Assembly: GCA_003219195.1 (NCBI GenBank)
Contig: QHPX01000146.1
Location: 37,057 to 78,526 of the forward strand
Direction: 5' to 3'
Length of the DNA stretch: 41,470 nucleotides
Source of the DNA: Verrucomicrobiota bacterium
GTDB lineage: Bacteria > Verrucomicrobiota > Verrucomicrobiia > Chthoniobacterales > UBA10450
In this document: positions 28,369-38,021 of the stretch, one piece after another
Layout of the letters: each line of letters opens with the position of its first letter
Position numbering within the stretch: the stretch's first letter is position 1
Position numbers and translations under genes: made by a program
Notes under the pieces: generated by a model
What the model was told of the DNA's origin: nothing
Database searches by the model: none
The model's input: only the letters and a program-made list of their open reading frames with translations

Positions 28369-29892
28369 ATGAAAATCAGGCGCGCATTAATTTCGGTTTC
28401 GGATAAGACCGGCATCGCGTCGTTGGCCCGCGCGCTCGAGCGTCAGGGCGTGGACGTCATTTCCACTGGTGGCACGGCGGAGTTGCTAAAAAAAGAAAAG
28501 ATCCCAGCGCGTGAGATCTCCAGTTTCACTGGATTTCCCGAGGTGCTGGAAGGGCGGGTCAAAACTTTGCACCCGCGTGTGCATGGCGGATTGCTTTACA
28601 AACGGGGCGATCCGAAGCACGAGGCCGAAGCGCGCGAGTGCGGTTTTGAGCCGATCGATCTGGTGGTGGTTAATCTGTATCCATTCGAAGAAACCATCGC
28701 GAAACCGGATGTGACGCTGGCCGAAGCGATCGACAACATCGACATCGGCGGGCCCTCGATGGTTCGCAGCGCCGCGAAGAATTATGAATCGGTCACGGTC
28801 GTTGTCGATCCCGCCGATTACGAGGCCGTGCTCGAAAACATGCGCGACAACGACGGCGCAACGACGTTAAAATTGCGCGAGTACCTGGCCATTAAAGCCT
28901 TCATCAAATGCTCCGATTACGACCGCGCCATCGGCAATTTTCTGAACAAGGAACAAACGACCGACGCATCATTTTCAATCTCGCTGCCGCTCGTCGCTCG
29001 GCTGCGCTACGGCGAGAATCCGCATCAAGCCGCGGCGCTCTACGGGGATTTCGACCGACATTATGAAAAACTTCACGGCAAGGAACTTTCCTTTAACAAC
29101 ATTCTCGACATCAGCGCAGCGACGAATCTGATCGCAGAATTCGAGCAGCCGACACTTGCGATTTTAAAACACACCAATCCGTGCGGCGTCGGTTCCGATG
29201 TCGATCTTCGCAGGGCCTGGGAAAAAGCGTTTGCCACGGACAAGCAGGCGCCATTTGGGGGCATTATCGTTTGCAACCAAGCAATCGATGAGCCGCTCGC
29301 GAAAACGATCAGCGAAATTTTCTCTGAAGTGATTGTCGCGCCGGATTTCGACGCAGAAGCGCGCACCATTTTGCAGAAGAAAAAAAATCTGCGGCTTATT
29401 CGTCTGACGGCTCCGGCAGATGAGACAAGATCGACAATCGATATTCGCTCGGTCTGCGGCGGACTACTTGTGCAGGACGCAGACAACGCGAACCAGATTC
29501 CACAAGATGTCGTGACAAAACGTCAACCCACGAAAAGCGAACTCAAGGCAATGCTTTTCGGATGGCGCGTGGTCAAGCACGTCAAATCGAACGCGATTGT
29601 TTATGCCAGGCCCGATCGCACGCTGGGAATTGGCGCCGGCCAAATGTCGCGTATCGATGCGTCGCGCATCGCGATTTGGAAAGCGGCGGAGAGCGGCCTC
29701 TCGCTCAAAGGCAGTGCCGTAGCAAGCGATGCGTTCTTTCCGTTTCCCGATGGTTTGCTTGCCGCGGCCGACGCGGGCGTGACCTGTGCCATTCAACCGG
29801 GCGGTTCAGTACGGGACAAGGAAGTGATTGCCGCCGCCAACGAACGCGGCATGGCGATGATCTTCACCGGCATCCGGCATTTTCGCCACTAA
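28369..29892 (+). CDS. purH: Bifunctional AICAR transformylase / IMP cyclohydrolase
   Basis: 507 residues, as usual. It carries out the last two steps of IMP synthesis: formylation of AICAR, then ring closure. The N-terminal IMP cyclohydrolase (MGS-like) domain shows [47 protein letters not shown] and NLYPFEETI. The transformylase domain shows [67 protein letters not shown] and [10 protein letters not shown]. The catalytic Lys-His pair of the transformylase is in LKHTNPCG. It stands alone, not in a pur cluster. The AT-rich inverted repeat directly before the ATG could affect its expression. Confidence 0.97.
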   Translation: MKIRRALISVSDKTGIASLARALERQGVDVISTGGTAELLKKEKIPAREISSFTGFPEVLEGRVKTLHPRVHGGLLYKRGDPKHEAEARECGFEPIDLVVVNLYPFEETIAKPDVTLAEAIDNIDIGGPSMVRSAAKNYESVTVVVDPADYEAVLENMRDNDGATTLKLREYLAIKAFIKCSDYDRAIGNFLNKEQTTDASFSISLPLVARLRYGENPHQAAALYGDFDRHYEKLHGKELSFNNILDISAATNLIAEFEQPTLAILKHTNPCGVGSDVDLRRAWEKAFATDKQAPFGGIIVCNQAIDEPLAKTISEIFSEVIVAPDFDAEARTILQKKKNLRLIRLTAPADETRSTIDIRSVCGGLLVQDADNANQIPQDVVTKRQPTKSELKAMLFGWRVVKHVKSNAIVYARPDRTLGIGAGQMSRIDASRIAIWKAAESGLSLKGSAVASDAFFPFPDGLLAAADAGVTCAIQPGGSVRDKEVIAAANERGMAMIFTGIRHFRH

Positions 29893-29908
29893 GATCGAGA
29901 TGAACAAA

Positions 29909-31036
29909 TCACGGCTTAAAAGTAATCGGAACAACGACGCTCCACTCGTGGCCTGGTTCGGATTTCCATTGCCGCAGCGAGTCCGCCGCCGCTTGGTCGA
30001 GAACGGGTTTGCCGGTTGATTCGATAACCCGCACATCTCTCGCCGCGCCGTCCGCGCTGAAAATGATGCGGAAACGGCCCGAGCCACTGACCCGCGAGAG
30101 GCGCGCGTCCGGAGGATATCTCGGTGCCGGATGGTATGTTAATTTCGATTTCCGATTGTCGGCGACTGTTCTCGCGGACGGCTGAAGAGAAGGGTTCGGT
30201 TGGGGCGAGAGAGACTCGCTGTTGGCCGCGGCCCAACGAGGTTTCGTGTCTGATCTAATCTGCGCGAGCAATGATCCGAGGGTGCTCGCGGGCCGCACAA
30301 CGGTCCCGATCGCGCCTTGCTCCCGCGCCGGTGTCACGATGCCGAGCACCTCGCCGCTCGCATCGACAACCGGCGAACCCTCGGCGTCATTTGAAATCGG
30401 ATTCGAAATTTCGAGCCGGTCTCCGCGCTGATCGGATCTTCGCGCGGAAATCGTGGCGGCGGCGAGCGGCTGCTCACGGCGGACCAGGGAGCTCCCGATT
30501 ACGGCGACTGAGGTGTCTGTTTGTCGTTCGGAACCTTTCTTCAAAGGAAGAAACGGCACGCCTGTTTTTGTTTCGGCCTTGAGCACGGCGAGATCGAGTT
30601 CGTCGGACGAGGTAAGAACGCCGGTCACATTGCGGATTTTGCCGTCTGCAGATTTTGCTACGGCATTGGCGCCGCCCTCAACAATATGCGAGTTCGTGAC
30701 AAATCGACCGTCCTCGGAGATAAAGAAACCGGTTCCCGTTCTTAGTAACCGCCCCGATCGATCGAAGACCGTGACCAAAATCACAGCAGGCCCGACTTTG
30801 CTCGCCACTTTTTGAAACTCGGGCGAGGAAGTTTTGCTCGACGGCGGTGTGGAGGGCTGCGCTACTGGCGCGGAAGCACTCGGGGATGGAGAGAGCGCCG
30901 CGGAGGAAGGTGAGGAAGTCTGAGCCGGAGTCGGTGAGCCGGTTACTTCAGTTTGCGGTTTTTTTCCACACCATGAAATCGCGAGAATAACGAACAGGAG
31001 AAATCCGGAAATGAACGCGAGATGGGAGTGTTTCAT
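29909..31036 (-). CDS. Trypsin-like pseudo-protease fused to a TonB C-terminal domain
   Basis: 375 residues. An N-terminal membrane anchor (FISGFLLFVILAISW) is followed by a Ser/Pro/Ala-rich linker (about 28-70). A trypsin-like domain (about 72-265) has the catalytic His in TNSHIVEGG and the Asp in ELDLAVLK. The nucleophile region reads ISNDAEGSPVVDASGEVLGIV. Aligned to the usual IN-P-G-N-S-G-G-P, Glu stands where the catalytic Ser should be, so proteolysis is doubtful. A TonB C-terminal domain follows (about 298-375: PAPRYPPDARL, GSGRFRIIFSADG, VRVIESTGKPVLDQ). It probably acts in the periplasm as a binding or envelope-linking protein. It is convergent with purH across 16 bp. Confidence 0.8.
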   Translation of the reverse strand: MKHSHLAFISGFLLFVILAISWCGKKPQTEVTGSPTPAQTSSPSSAALSPSPSASAPVAQPSTPPSSKTSSPEFQKVASKVGPAVILVTVFDRSGRLLRTGTGFFISEDGRFVTNSHIVEGGANAVAKSADGKIRNVTGVLTSSDELDLAVLKAETKTGVPFLPLKKGSERQTDTSVAVIGSSLVRREQPLAAATISARRSDQRGDRLEISNPISNDAEGSPVVDASGEVLGIVTPAREQGAIGTVVRPASTLGSLLAQIRSDTKPRWAAANSESLSPQPNPSLQPSARTVADNRKSKLTYHPAPRYPPDARLSRVSGSGRFRIIFSADGAARDVRVIESTGKPVLDQAAADSLRQWKSEPGHEWSVVVPITFKP

Positions 31037-31086
31037 TTGCGACCCGCCACTGCGACCATGTCGGGTGCCGCCGCTTTAAAAATTCG

Positions 31087-31302
31087 TCACGTCGCGCGGG
31101 AGGAGAGTCGCCATAGCCAAATGCAGAGTCCGCCAGCGATGATGAGCGCAACCCAGCTCACTTCCATCGGTATCTGATGAGTTGCAACGAGCACTTTGGC
31201 GTGTTTGAAAAGCCGCACCACATGGCCAAGCGCAAAAATCGCGAAAATTATGCTCGCGACACGTAATCCAGTTCTTTGTGAATTCATTTCTGCATTTTCC
31301 AT
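31087..31302 (-). CDS. Small two-helix membrane protein
   Basis: 71 residues from the ATG at 31302; an in-frame ATG at 31287 is possible. Two hydrophobic helices are seen (VASIIFAIFALGHVVRLF and VSWVALIIAGGLCIWLWRL), joined by a short basic loop. No family can be named with certainty. The ATG is built into an AAGATCGACA motif: the last A of the motif is the A of ATG. Confidence 0.65.
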   Translation of the reverse strand: MENAEMNSQRTGLRVASIIFAIFALGHVVRLFKHAKVLVATHQIPMEVSWVALIIAGGLCIWLWRLSSRAT

Positions 31303-31311
31303 GTCGATCTT
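31302..31311 (-). repeat. AAGATCGACA motif overlapping a start codon
   Basis: Exact copy in the sense orientation; its final A is the first base of the ATG at 31302. Confidence 0.9.
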
Positions 31312-31392
31312 TGATTTGTCAGCAAAAATGCAACCCCGAGCGCGGGTCGGCGCCTGTCCTGAGCCAAGCCGATGGAACCGTCGAATTTTGCC

Positions 31393-31914
31393 TTAAGCGA
31401 CTCGACTGCCTCGCAATTCAGTAGCTTGCACGATGATGCCGATGGCCGCGAGGCCGACAAATAGAATGGTCGATCCTGAGGGCGGCAGGGTCAACGCGCT
31501 CTGGATTAAATGTGCGCCGACCACGGACGACAGAACAATCAGCGCCCAATCGAACAAAGCGAGCAGCAAGAGCGCGCCGATTATCCCGCCGATCAAAAAT
31601 GTAATCCCAAAGGAATGCGCTTGCTGGGCAAAAAAGGCAGCCACAATCGCCACCGCGAGTTTTCCGCCGGTGAGAAACCCGGCAACTGCTATCGCAATTT
31701 TCTGGAGAAAGAGTGCGAGCAACGCGCCGATAAATCCGAGCACCAGTGCAATCGTCAGCGCCAGCAATGTCGATGGTTCATGAACAAGGTGCGGCGCGAT
31801 CTCAACGCCAGCCGCAAATCCAACTGCCGCCACGCACAGCCAAAATAATCTTCGCCCAAACAACAGGATCACCGTGCCGATGAGCGCGCTGATAATTGGG
31901 ACGGACAAATTCAT
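31393..31914 (-). CDS. Multi-pass membrane protein, DUF4203/TMEM198-like
   Basis: 173 residues from the ATG at 31914 (a TTG three codons earlier is also in frame). It is almost wholly hydrophobic, with about six to seven helices, for example LSVPIISALIGTVILLF, WLCVAAVGFAAGV, LLALTIALVLGFIGALLALFL and FLIGGIIGALLLLALFDWAL. The Gly-rich paired-helix pattern resembles the DUF4203/TMEM198 group of unknown function. It ends 16 bp after the M28 peptidase region begins on the same strand, so it may follow it in an operon. Confidence 0.72.
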   Translation of the reverse strand: MNLSVPIISALIGTVILLFGRRLFWLCVAAVGFAAGVEIAPHLVHEPSTLLALTIALVLGFIGALLALFLQKIAIAVAGFLTGGKLAVAIVAAFFAQQAHSFGITFLIGGIIGALLLLALFDWALIVLSSVVGAHLIQSALTLPPSGSTILFVGLAAIGIIVQATELRGSRVA

Positions 31915-31930
31915 CGAATCCAATTCGCTA

Positions 31931-33514
31931 TTACTTTTTTATCATCTTGTCGCGCTTCGGTTTGAACTCGACGCCCATTTTCCATTCCGGAAATCTGTCG
32001 GTGTTGGCGACTTGGTAGCCGACTTCGAATAAAAGATCGACATCTTGCACGGTGCCGGTGAGGTCCCAATCGGGTTTTATTTCGTCGGTCACCTGGTGGT
32101 AATCGTTCAGGTCGAATTCATCCGAGCGCAACGGCGCATTCTGCGGCTGCGAAAGCAAGTGTTCGCCTTTGCCGATGTAAAGCGACGGCAGACCGGCTTT
32201 GGAGAATTCGAAATTATCCGCGCGATAAATGGTGCCTTTTTCGGGCCGGCTATTCGGGATGGCGGTGCGGCCTTGTCGTTTCGCCGCCGCGGTGAGCATG
32301 TCGTCCAGCGTGGACATGCCGAAATGCTCAGCGTAAAAATTCGCGCCGAGCAATCCAGCTTCCTCAGCCGTCGTGCACATAAACAGGACCGAACGTTTCG
32401 GGGGCGGATTCAATTTCGAAAACGCCGCCGCCAGTCCCATCACCGCCGCGTCGCCCGAGGCGTTGTCGACCGCGCCATTGAAAATCTGGTCGCCTTGCAA
32501 CTCCGGATGCCGGCCAAGATGGTCCCAATGCGCGGTGTAGATGATGTATTCGTCCTTTAACTTCGGGTCGCTCCCTTCGAATTTACCGATGACGTTGTGC
32601 GATTTGAATGAGCGAAGTTGTTGCTTGATCGCGACGTTAACCTTTGCGCTCAACGCCACCGGCCGGAACTCTTTCGTGACCGCTGCTTTCTTGAGCGCGT
32701 CAAAATCCTGACCGCAATCTGTCAGTAGCTTTTTCGCGACATCGTGCGTAATCCACGAACGCACTTGCACCGCGTCTTTGTTTTTGTCTGGTGCATCAAG
32801 CTCGTAATTCTCCTTCGCCCAACTTGTCTTTACGACCGAGTACGGGTACGCAGCCGGCTCGGTTTCATGAATGATCACGGCCGCGGCCGCGCCCTTTTGC
32901 GCGGCGATCTCATATTTGTAAGTCCAGCGGCCGTAATAAGTCATCGCTTTTCCTTTGAACATCTTCTCATCGAGCCTGGACGGATCCTTCGGATCGGGGA
33001 TAGGCGGATCATTGATCAACATCAAAATCGTTTTGCCCCGGACATCGACATCTTTGTAATCGTCCCAGCCATATTCCGGCGCGACGATTCCGTAACCAAC
33101 GAATACGATGTCGGAATTGTCGATCTTGATTTCATTTTGCAAACGCGCCGACGAGGCAACGAAATCATCCGGATATTTCAGCTCAGTTGACTGGCCGTTC
33201 ACGACGAACATCATCCGTGGATCGCTCTTGATTCCGGCGAGCGGAACCTCCTGGGTGAAACTGCCGTCGGGATTTCCCGGTTTTAAGCCGATTGACCTGA
33301 ACTGCTCGGAGATATATTTGACCGACAGCTCTTCGCCTTTCGTGCCCGGCGCGCGGCCTTCAAACTCATCGGAGGCAAGCACTTTGATGTGCGCGAGCAA
33401 ACCGTCGGGCGTGATTACATCTAGCGCCGGCTTTAGCCGATCTTCCGGACTGCCGGCCAAGATTGACATGGTAGTGGCGGAGATTATCGCGAGAAAACAG
33501 CGCATTGTTTTCAT
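31931..33514 (-). CDS. M28 family zinc peptidase with PA domain, exported
   Basis: 527 residues from the ATG at 33514 (MKTMRCFLAIISATTMSIL, a signal peptide). The open frame extends upstream into a hairpin repeat and is not used. The PA insert (DIVFVGYGIVAPEYGWDDYKDVDVRGKTILML, then KYEIAAQKGAAAAVIIHE) precedes the catalytic part. The metal ligands are in TAHWDHLGR, FNGAVDNASGDAA, TTAEEAGLLG and later YRADNFEFSKAGLPSLYIG. The family includes aminopeptidases that release N-terminal residues. It likely works in the periplasm or outside the cell on peptides, in line with the M3 peptidase next door. Confidence 0.92.
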   Translation of the reverse strand: MKTMRCFLAIISATTMSILAGSPEDRLKPALDVITPDGLLAHIKVLASDEFEGRAPGTKGEELSVKYISEQFRSIGLKPGNPDGSFTQEVPLAGIKSDPRMMFVVNGQSTELKYPDDFVASSARLQNEIKIDNSDIVFVGYGIVAPEYGWDDYKDVDVRGKTILMLINDPPIPDPKDPSRLDEKMFKGKAMTYYGRWTYKYEIAAQKGAAAAVIIHETEPAAYPYSVVKTSWAKENYELDAPDKNKDAVQVRSWITHDVAKKLLTDCGQDFDALKKAAVTKEFRPVALSAKVNVAIKQQLRSFKSHNVIGKFEGSDPKLKDEYIIYTAHWDHLGRHPELQGDQIFNGAVDNASGDAAVMGLAAAFSKLNPPPKRSVLFMCTTAEEAGLLGANFYAEHFGMSTLDDMLTAAAKRQGRTAIPNSRPEKGTIYRADNFEFSKAGLPSLYIGKGEHLLSQPQNAPLRSDEFDLNDYHQVTDEIKPDWDLTGTVQDVDLLFEVGYQVANTDRFPEWKMGVEFKPKRDKMIKK

Positions 33515-33521
33515 ATCTCTT

Positions 33522-33604
33522 CTGTAGCGGCGCTCTCTGAGCGTCGCAAATATTGCAGCCATGTCGCGGTGCGACGTTAACCGGCTGCAGGCCGGTGGCT
33601 ACAG
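33522..33604. repeat. TGTAG/CTACA repeat between two peptidase genes
   Basis: The segment starts tgtagcggcgctctctgagc and ends ccggtggctacagct. It contains the hairpin accggctgcaggccggt. It overlaps the upstream open frame of the M28 gene but lies before its chosen start. Confidence 0.65.
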
Positions 33605-33782
33605 CTCATTCAAGGTGGACATATTTGTAGGGATGATGATCGAGGATGGTCGGATACCTTTCACATTGGGCGAATAGGTGCGTACCTTTTTCGACATCAG
33701 TTTCAGCGCGGTGACGCGCCGTGCCGCAAAGCAGAAGAAGAATTGGCCACAGATTAACGCAGATTTTCACAGGGGTGCAGGA
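33605..33782. other. Non-coding spacer with a CCACAGATTAACGCAG-type repeat
   Basis: No gene is seen. At 33741-33772 the sequence reads gaattggccacagattaacg followed by cagattttcacagg, a short dispersed repeat known to me from many soil bacterial genomes. Nothing else is recognisable here. Confidence 0.5.
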
Positions 33783-33817
33783 GTTGTAGCGGCGCTTGCG
33801 TCAAGCGCCGCTACAAC
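33783..33817. repeat. Perfect 16-bp-stem hairpin at the end of the M3 peptidase gene
   Basis: gttgtagcggcgcttg and caagcgccgctacaac pair perfectly over 16 bp with a 3-nt loop (cgt). It touches the stop codon at 33817-33819. It has no T run, so it is a repeat that could also stabilise the transcript end. Confidence 0.85.
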
Positions 33818-35949
33818 TATCTGCTTTCTTGCAAAGGCCCAGCTTTGGTCTTCTTTTCCCCGCCAATGCCGATTTTTTTCAGGAACGGCTCGATCGATTG
33901 TCCGCGGCCGAGGAATTTTTCGATCGACAGTGTCACATCGCGCGAATCGCCCTGTTCGTAAATTTCGTGACGCAATCGCGAGCCAGCTTGCCTATCCAGA
34001 TAACCATCTTTCGCTTTTTCGAAAACGGTGGCCATGTCCGCGGCGATGGCATCGGCCCAGGCGTAGCCATAGTAACCGCCGTCGTACCCGTTCAAGTGGC
34101 CGAAATAGGAAACGAACGTCGTGTTCGGGTCGATCGGCAGAAAAACTTTTTCGAGAATCGGGTTGGACATCGCGACGCAATCGTAAGGATCATTTTCTGG
34201 ATGCTGATCGTGCAAGGCGAGATCGAGCGAGGCGAAAGCAAACTGCCGCCGATAAATAACGCCTGCCGTCGCTAGCTTCGCATCGTTCATCTTCTTGATG
34301 ATCTCCGCCGGAATTTTCTTTGACGGATCGCGATAATCGGCCGCGAAAGTGTCGAGCACCTTTTTGTCCCAAACCCAGTTTTGCAACATCTGTGAGGGCG
34401 CTTCGACAAAATCGCGCGGCACATTGGTCCCGGCAAAGCGGCCGTACTTGGCGCGCGTCGTGATTGTATGCAACGCGTGACCGAATTCGTGGAAAAGCGT
34501 CTCGACATCGGAATGACTTAGCAATGAAGGTTTGTCCGCGCTCGGCGGCGGGAAATTGCAAAGCAACGCGACCGTCGGCCGCTGATATTTTCTGTCCGGC
34601 AGAAGTTTGCCGCCGATGATTTCAAACTCAGCGAAGTGATTGAACTTTCCTTCGCGCGGGAACATGTCGAGGTAAAACATGCCAAGCGGTTCGCCGCTGG
34701 CGGAATCGGTCACGAGAAAGAGCTGCAAATCATCGATCCATTTGTAGGGCGCGGTGATTTTTTCAAACTTCAGGCCGAAAATGCTCTGATAAATACTGAA
34801 CATTCCCTCGAGCGCTTTTTGAAAAGGGAAATAAACGCGGAGCGCTTCCTTATCGACGGCGTACTTCTGTTTGTTGAGCTGGTTCGTGTAGTAACGCCAA
34901 TCCCAGACGCCGATCCTGGCGCTGGGATCGTTTGTGTCCGCGGCTTTCATTTTTTGAAGCGTGGAAACTTCCGCATCGAACTTCGGTTGAATGCCGGCGA
35001 CGAGATTGCCGATGTAAGACTTCGCGCCCGCGCCGGTCTTGGCCATACGCGTTTCGGTTTGGTAGTCGTCCCACGATTTGTAGCCGAGCCGCAGCGCGAT
35101 CTTGTTGCGCAGAAGCACCATTTGATTGAGCACGGACACGTTTGTGTCTTTCGCCAAACTGTCGTGAATCACGTAAAGCTTCTTGCGGGTGGCCTCGCTT
35201 TTGGCGTTTTCCTCCACCGCTATGAATTGCCAGGTGACATTCGCCATCACGGTGTAGGCGTCATCGCCGGTTTTGACGCCGGGTGAGGCGAAGAAGCTTT
35301 CCGGAACGCCATCCAGTTCCGCTTTTGTGAAAATGACCGGCGCTTTGGCTTTGACAATGTTCGTGTCGAAATCAGTGCCTAACTTCGACAACTCCTTGCG
35401 CAGTTGCTCGACTTCCTTCCGTTTGTCCGGGGAGAGTTCCAAGCCAGCTCGCCGATAATCGCGCATCGTCTCAAACAGCAGTTTCTCGTCTTCGCCAGAA
35501 AGTTTCGGATGAGTGTCGGCAAAGGCTTTCAGCGCTTTGTAAACGTCTTCGCGATAATCGATGCTGACCGCCCAATCTTGGAAAATTTTCACGGCGTTTT
35601 CCGCCGCTGTGCGCATCGCCGCATTCGTGTTCGTTTCTTTGATGATGGTGACTTTATTCGCCTCGAGAGTGGCCGCGTAGGTAAGATTATCGAGCGCGAC
35701 GACCGTGCTCTTAAAGCTGACTTTGCCTGGGTCTTGAGTGCCGATTTGATCGAGTGCCTTGTTCGCTTTCGCAATTGCGTCTTTCATCGCGGCATCGACC
35801 GCTTCCGGGGTCTGCTCCCAATCGGGAATAGTCAGAACGGCATTCGCTTTGACCGCCGCCGTCCCGAAATCATTGACGGTTTTGAGTTCGGCATCGCAAA
35901 GATCGACAACGACAACGGAGAGCAAGATCGACAGGTAGAAACGTTTCAT
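33817..35949 (-). CDS. M3 family oligopeptidase (thimet oligopeptidase / dipeptidyl carboxypeptidase class), exported
   Basis: 710 residues. The signal peptide MKRFYLSILLSVVVVDLCDAE is followed by the long helical M3 fold. The zinc motif HEFGHALHTI (HExxH) sits about two thirds along, and the downstream helix with the third ligand Glu is near DFVEAPSQMLQNWVW. Other family marks are GEPLGMFYLDMFPREGKFNH and YYGYAWADAIAADMATVFE near the C-terminus. The signal peptide suggests action outside the cytoplasm. Together with the M28 enzyme it suggests use of peptides. The gene ends in a perfect hairpin repeat. Confidence 0.93.
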   Translation of the reverse strand: MKRFYLSILLSVVVVDLCDAELKTVNDFGTAAVKANAVLTIPDWEQTPEAVDAAMKDAIAKANKALDQIGTQDPGKVSFKSTVVALDNLTYAATLEANKVTIIKETNTNAAMRTAAENAVKIFQDWAVSIDYREDVYKALKAFADTHPKLSGEDEKLLFETMRDYRRAGLELSPDKRKEVEQLRKELSKLGTDFDTNIVKAKAPVIFTKAELDGVPESFFASPGVKTGDDAYTVMANVTWQFIAVEENAKSEATRKKLYVIHDSLAKDTNVSVLNQMVLLRNKIALRLGYKSWDDYQTETRMAKTGAGAKSYIGNLVAGIQPKFDAEVSTLQKMKAADTNDPSARIGVWDWRYYTNQLNKQKYAVDKEALRVYFPFQKALEGMFSIYQSIFGLKFEKITAPYKWIDDLQLFLVTDSASGEPLGMFYLDMFPREGKFNHFAEFEIIGGKLLPDRKYQRPTVALLCNFPPPSADKPSLLSHSDVETLFHEFGHALHTITTRAKYGRFAGTNVPRDFVEAPSQMLQNWVWDKKVLDTFAADYRDPSKKIPAEIIKKMNDAKLATAGVIYRRQFAFASLDLALHDQHPENDPYDCVAMSNPILEKVFLPIDPNTTFVSYFGHLNGYDGGYYGYAWADAIAADMATVFEKAKDGYLDRQAGSRLRHEIYEQGDSRDVTLSIEKFLGRGQSIEPFLKKIGIGGEKKTKAGPLQESR

Positions 35950-36035
35950 GCGGAAAGGTTTGGTTGATTGAGAGCGCGATGATTGTGTAGAAAGAATACT
36001 CGGTAAAGCGAAAACATGCCGTGCAATCTTGATCC

Positions 36036-36608
36036 GTGATCGAAAAATTTCTGCTCGCCTTTATTCCGGTCTTTGTCGCGATCGATCCGATCGGTCTGGT
36101 AGCGATTTTCATGGGACTCGGCAGCAGCGCTTCAAACGAACATCGACAACGACAGGCCTTTCTCGGAATTTTCACCGCCCTTTTGGTCGCGATCGGTTTT
36201 ATCTTTCTCGGCAAAATTATTTTCGGCGCGCTCGGAATCACGGTTGCCGATTTTCAGGTCGGCGGTGGCTTGATTTTGCTTTGCCTGGCCGTGCGCGAAC
36301 TGGTCGGGATTGGTCCGCCCGATCGCGGCGGAAGCGATGAATTCGGTGTCGTCCCGCTCGGGATGCCGTTGGTTGCCGGCCCGGCGCTGCTCACCGCGTT
36401 GCTCATTCTGGTTGATTCAGTCGGCCTCTTTTTCACGCTCCTTTCGCTCTTGGTAAATCTCGCTCTGGTCGCGATCGCCTTGTGCAACGCCGGCCGCTTC
36501 ACTCGCTGGATGGGCAAGCAAGGTTTGCGTGGTGTTTCGAAAATAATTGCGCTCTTGCTCGCTGCCATCGCCATTAGTTTGATCCGGCGCGGCTGGCAGG
36601 CGCCGTAA
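36036..36608 (+). CDS. MarC family integral membrane protein
   Basis: 190 residues with a GTG start. About six transmembrane helices are present. The family marks are FIPVFVAIDPIGLVAIFMGL at the start, FQVGGGLILLCLAVREL, the loop VVPLGMPLVAGPALLTALLIL and the end helix KIIALLLAAIAISLIRRGW. The function of MarC-type (UPF0056) proteins is not settled. It is 11 bp upstream of the next membrane gene, so the two may be co-transcribed. Confidence 0.92.
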   Translation: MIEKFLLAFIPVFVAIDPIGLVAIFMGLGSSASNEHRQRQAFLGIFTALLVAIGFIFLGKIIFGALGITVADFQVGGGLILLCLAVRELVGIGPPDRGGSDEFGVVPLGMPLVAGPALLTALLILVDSVGLFFTLLSLLVNLALVAIALCNAGRFTRWMGKQGLRGVSKIIALLLAAIAISLIRRGWQAP

Positions 36609-36619
36609 TTTCCCAAGCG

Positions 36620-37945
36620 GTGACGCATTTTTTTCGCCGAGGCGGTTTTATCGTCGTGATCGTTGTGACGATTCTAAGCGTCTACGGGCTGGAGGCGCAG
36701 GCCCGGCGGGAGGTGATCGTCACGCCCGCGAACCAGAGCGACCAGGCCGCGTACCTCGCCTACGCGAAGCAGATGCATGACAGCGGCTACACCGTCGTCG
36801 GCCGACGCAACCGCATGCCGGTTTTCCCATTTCTGCTGTCGCTTATTTACCGCCCCGGCCTGAGCGAGACGCAATTCCTTACACGCGCCCAGTCATTCAA
36901 TATCAATTTATCAATTCTCATTCTTCTACTTTTGTTTCTGATTTTCCGAAAATTTTTCCCAACTTTCTACGCGCTAGCGCTGCTCGTCATGACAGGTTTT
37001 GGCGTTTTTGTGTACCGCTCGGGGTTAGTGCAGACCGAGGTGCTTTTTTATTTCCTTAGCTTTTGCTCATTTCTTGTTCTGGTGCGGATGCTGACTGCAC
37101 CGCGGTGGTGGCTCGCAATATTCAGCGGTGCTGCGACCGGCCTCGCACATTTAACAAAGGCATCGGTCCTGCCGGCGCTCGGACTTTGGGCAGTCGTATT
37201 TCTCGGGCAGAGTTTTTGGGAATATCGCGCCCAGTCGGACACGCGCTTACGTGAGGCATTGCGTCGATTCGGGCTGCTATTGCTGGTAATCGGGACTTTC
37301 GGCGCCGTGATTTTTCCCTACATCCGAACGAGCAAACAAATTTTCGGACATTATTTCTACAATGTGAATTCGACGTTTTACATGTGGTGCGATTCGTGGC
37401 CGGAAGCGGTGGCATTCACCAAGGCATATGACAACAGCGCGGGAGGGCGTGATTTTCCGCTGGATCAGGTTCCTTCGCCGGGGAAATACTGGCGAGAACA
37501 TTCCGCCGCTCAGGTTGCCTATCGATTAGGCCATGGATTGAAAACATTAGCGACGCGAAGTGCAAAGGCGACGGGCTATTACAAATTCGTGCTTCTCTTC
37601 ATTCTCACGGCTGCGGTCCTCGCGCCCCGACAACGTCAACTGGCCTGTCGATTGATAGCGGAAAATCCGTTCGCAGCGATTTTTTGTTTTCTCTTCTTCT
37701 TTTCCTACGTGCTCCTGTATGCGTGGTACGACGCGATCGTCAGTGACAGCAGATTCATTCTGTCACTTTTTCTGCCCTTTGTGTTCGTCGCCTCAACGCT
37801 TGTTCTGGGGCTGGGAAAAGATCGCACTTTTGCCCTCGCGGGGCGACGAATTTCATTTGCCGAATTGTTCGCCGCCTGCCTCATCTGCCTCGCCCTGACA
37901 GATATTGCGTACAATGCTCTGCGCATTTGCCGGCTGATAACTTAA
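36620..37945 (+). CDS. Multi-pass membrane protein, probable GT-C glycosyltransferase
   Basis: 441 residues with a GTG start. After a first helix (FIVVIVVTILSVYGL), a soluble loop carries SDQAAYLAYAKQMHDSGY and RNRMPVFPFLLSLIY, the position and pattern of the acidic catalytic loop in GT-C polyprenyl-sugar transferases. About ten more helices follow, including LSILILLLLFLIFRKFF and SRFILSLFLPFVFVASTLVLG. The presumed role is transfer of a sugar from a lipid carrier on the outer side of the membrane. The substrate is unknown and the family assignment is by architecture only. Confidence 0.65.
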   Translation: MTHFFRRGGFIVVIVVTILSVYGLEAQARREVIVTPANQSDQAAYLAYAKQMHDSGYTVVGRRNRMPVFPFLLSLIYRPGLSETQFLTRAQSFNINLSILILLLLFLIFRKFFPTFYALALLVMTGFGVFVYRSGLVQTEVLFYFLSFCSFLVLVRMLTAPRWWLAIFSGAATGLAHLTKASVLPALGLWAVVFLGQSFWEYRAQSDTRLREALRRFGLLLLVIGTFGAVIFPYIRTSKQIFGHYFYNVNSTFYMWCDSWPEAVAFTKAYDNSAGGRDFPLDQVPSPGKYWREHSAAQVAYRLGHGLKTLATRSAKATGYYKFVLLFILTAAVLAPRQRQLACRLIAENPFAAIFCFLFFFSYVLLYAWYDAIVSDSRFILSLFLPFVFVASTLVLGLGKDRTFALAGRRISFAELFAACLICLALTDIAYNALRICRLIT

Positions 37946-38021
37946 GTGCATAAAATGATCGTGCATGATTTACTCGCTTTATAAGCCGATTTAGCTCTAT
38001 TTCACGCTGGGCGTGCTTCTA

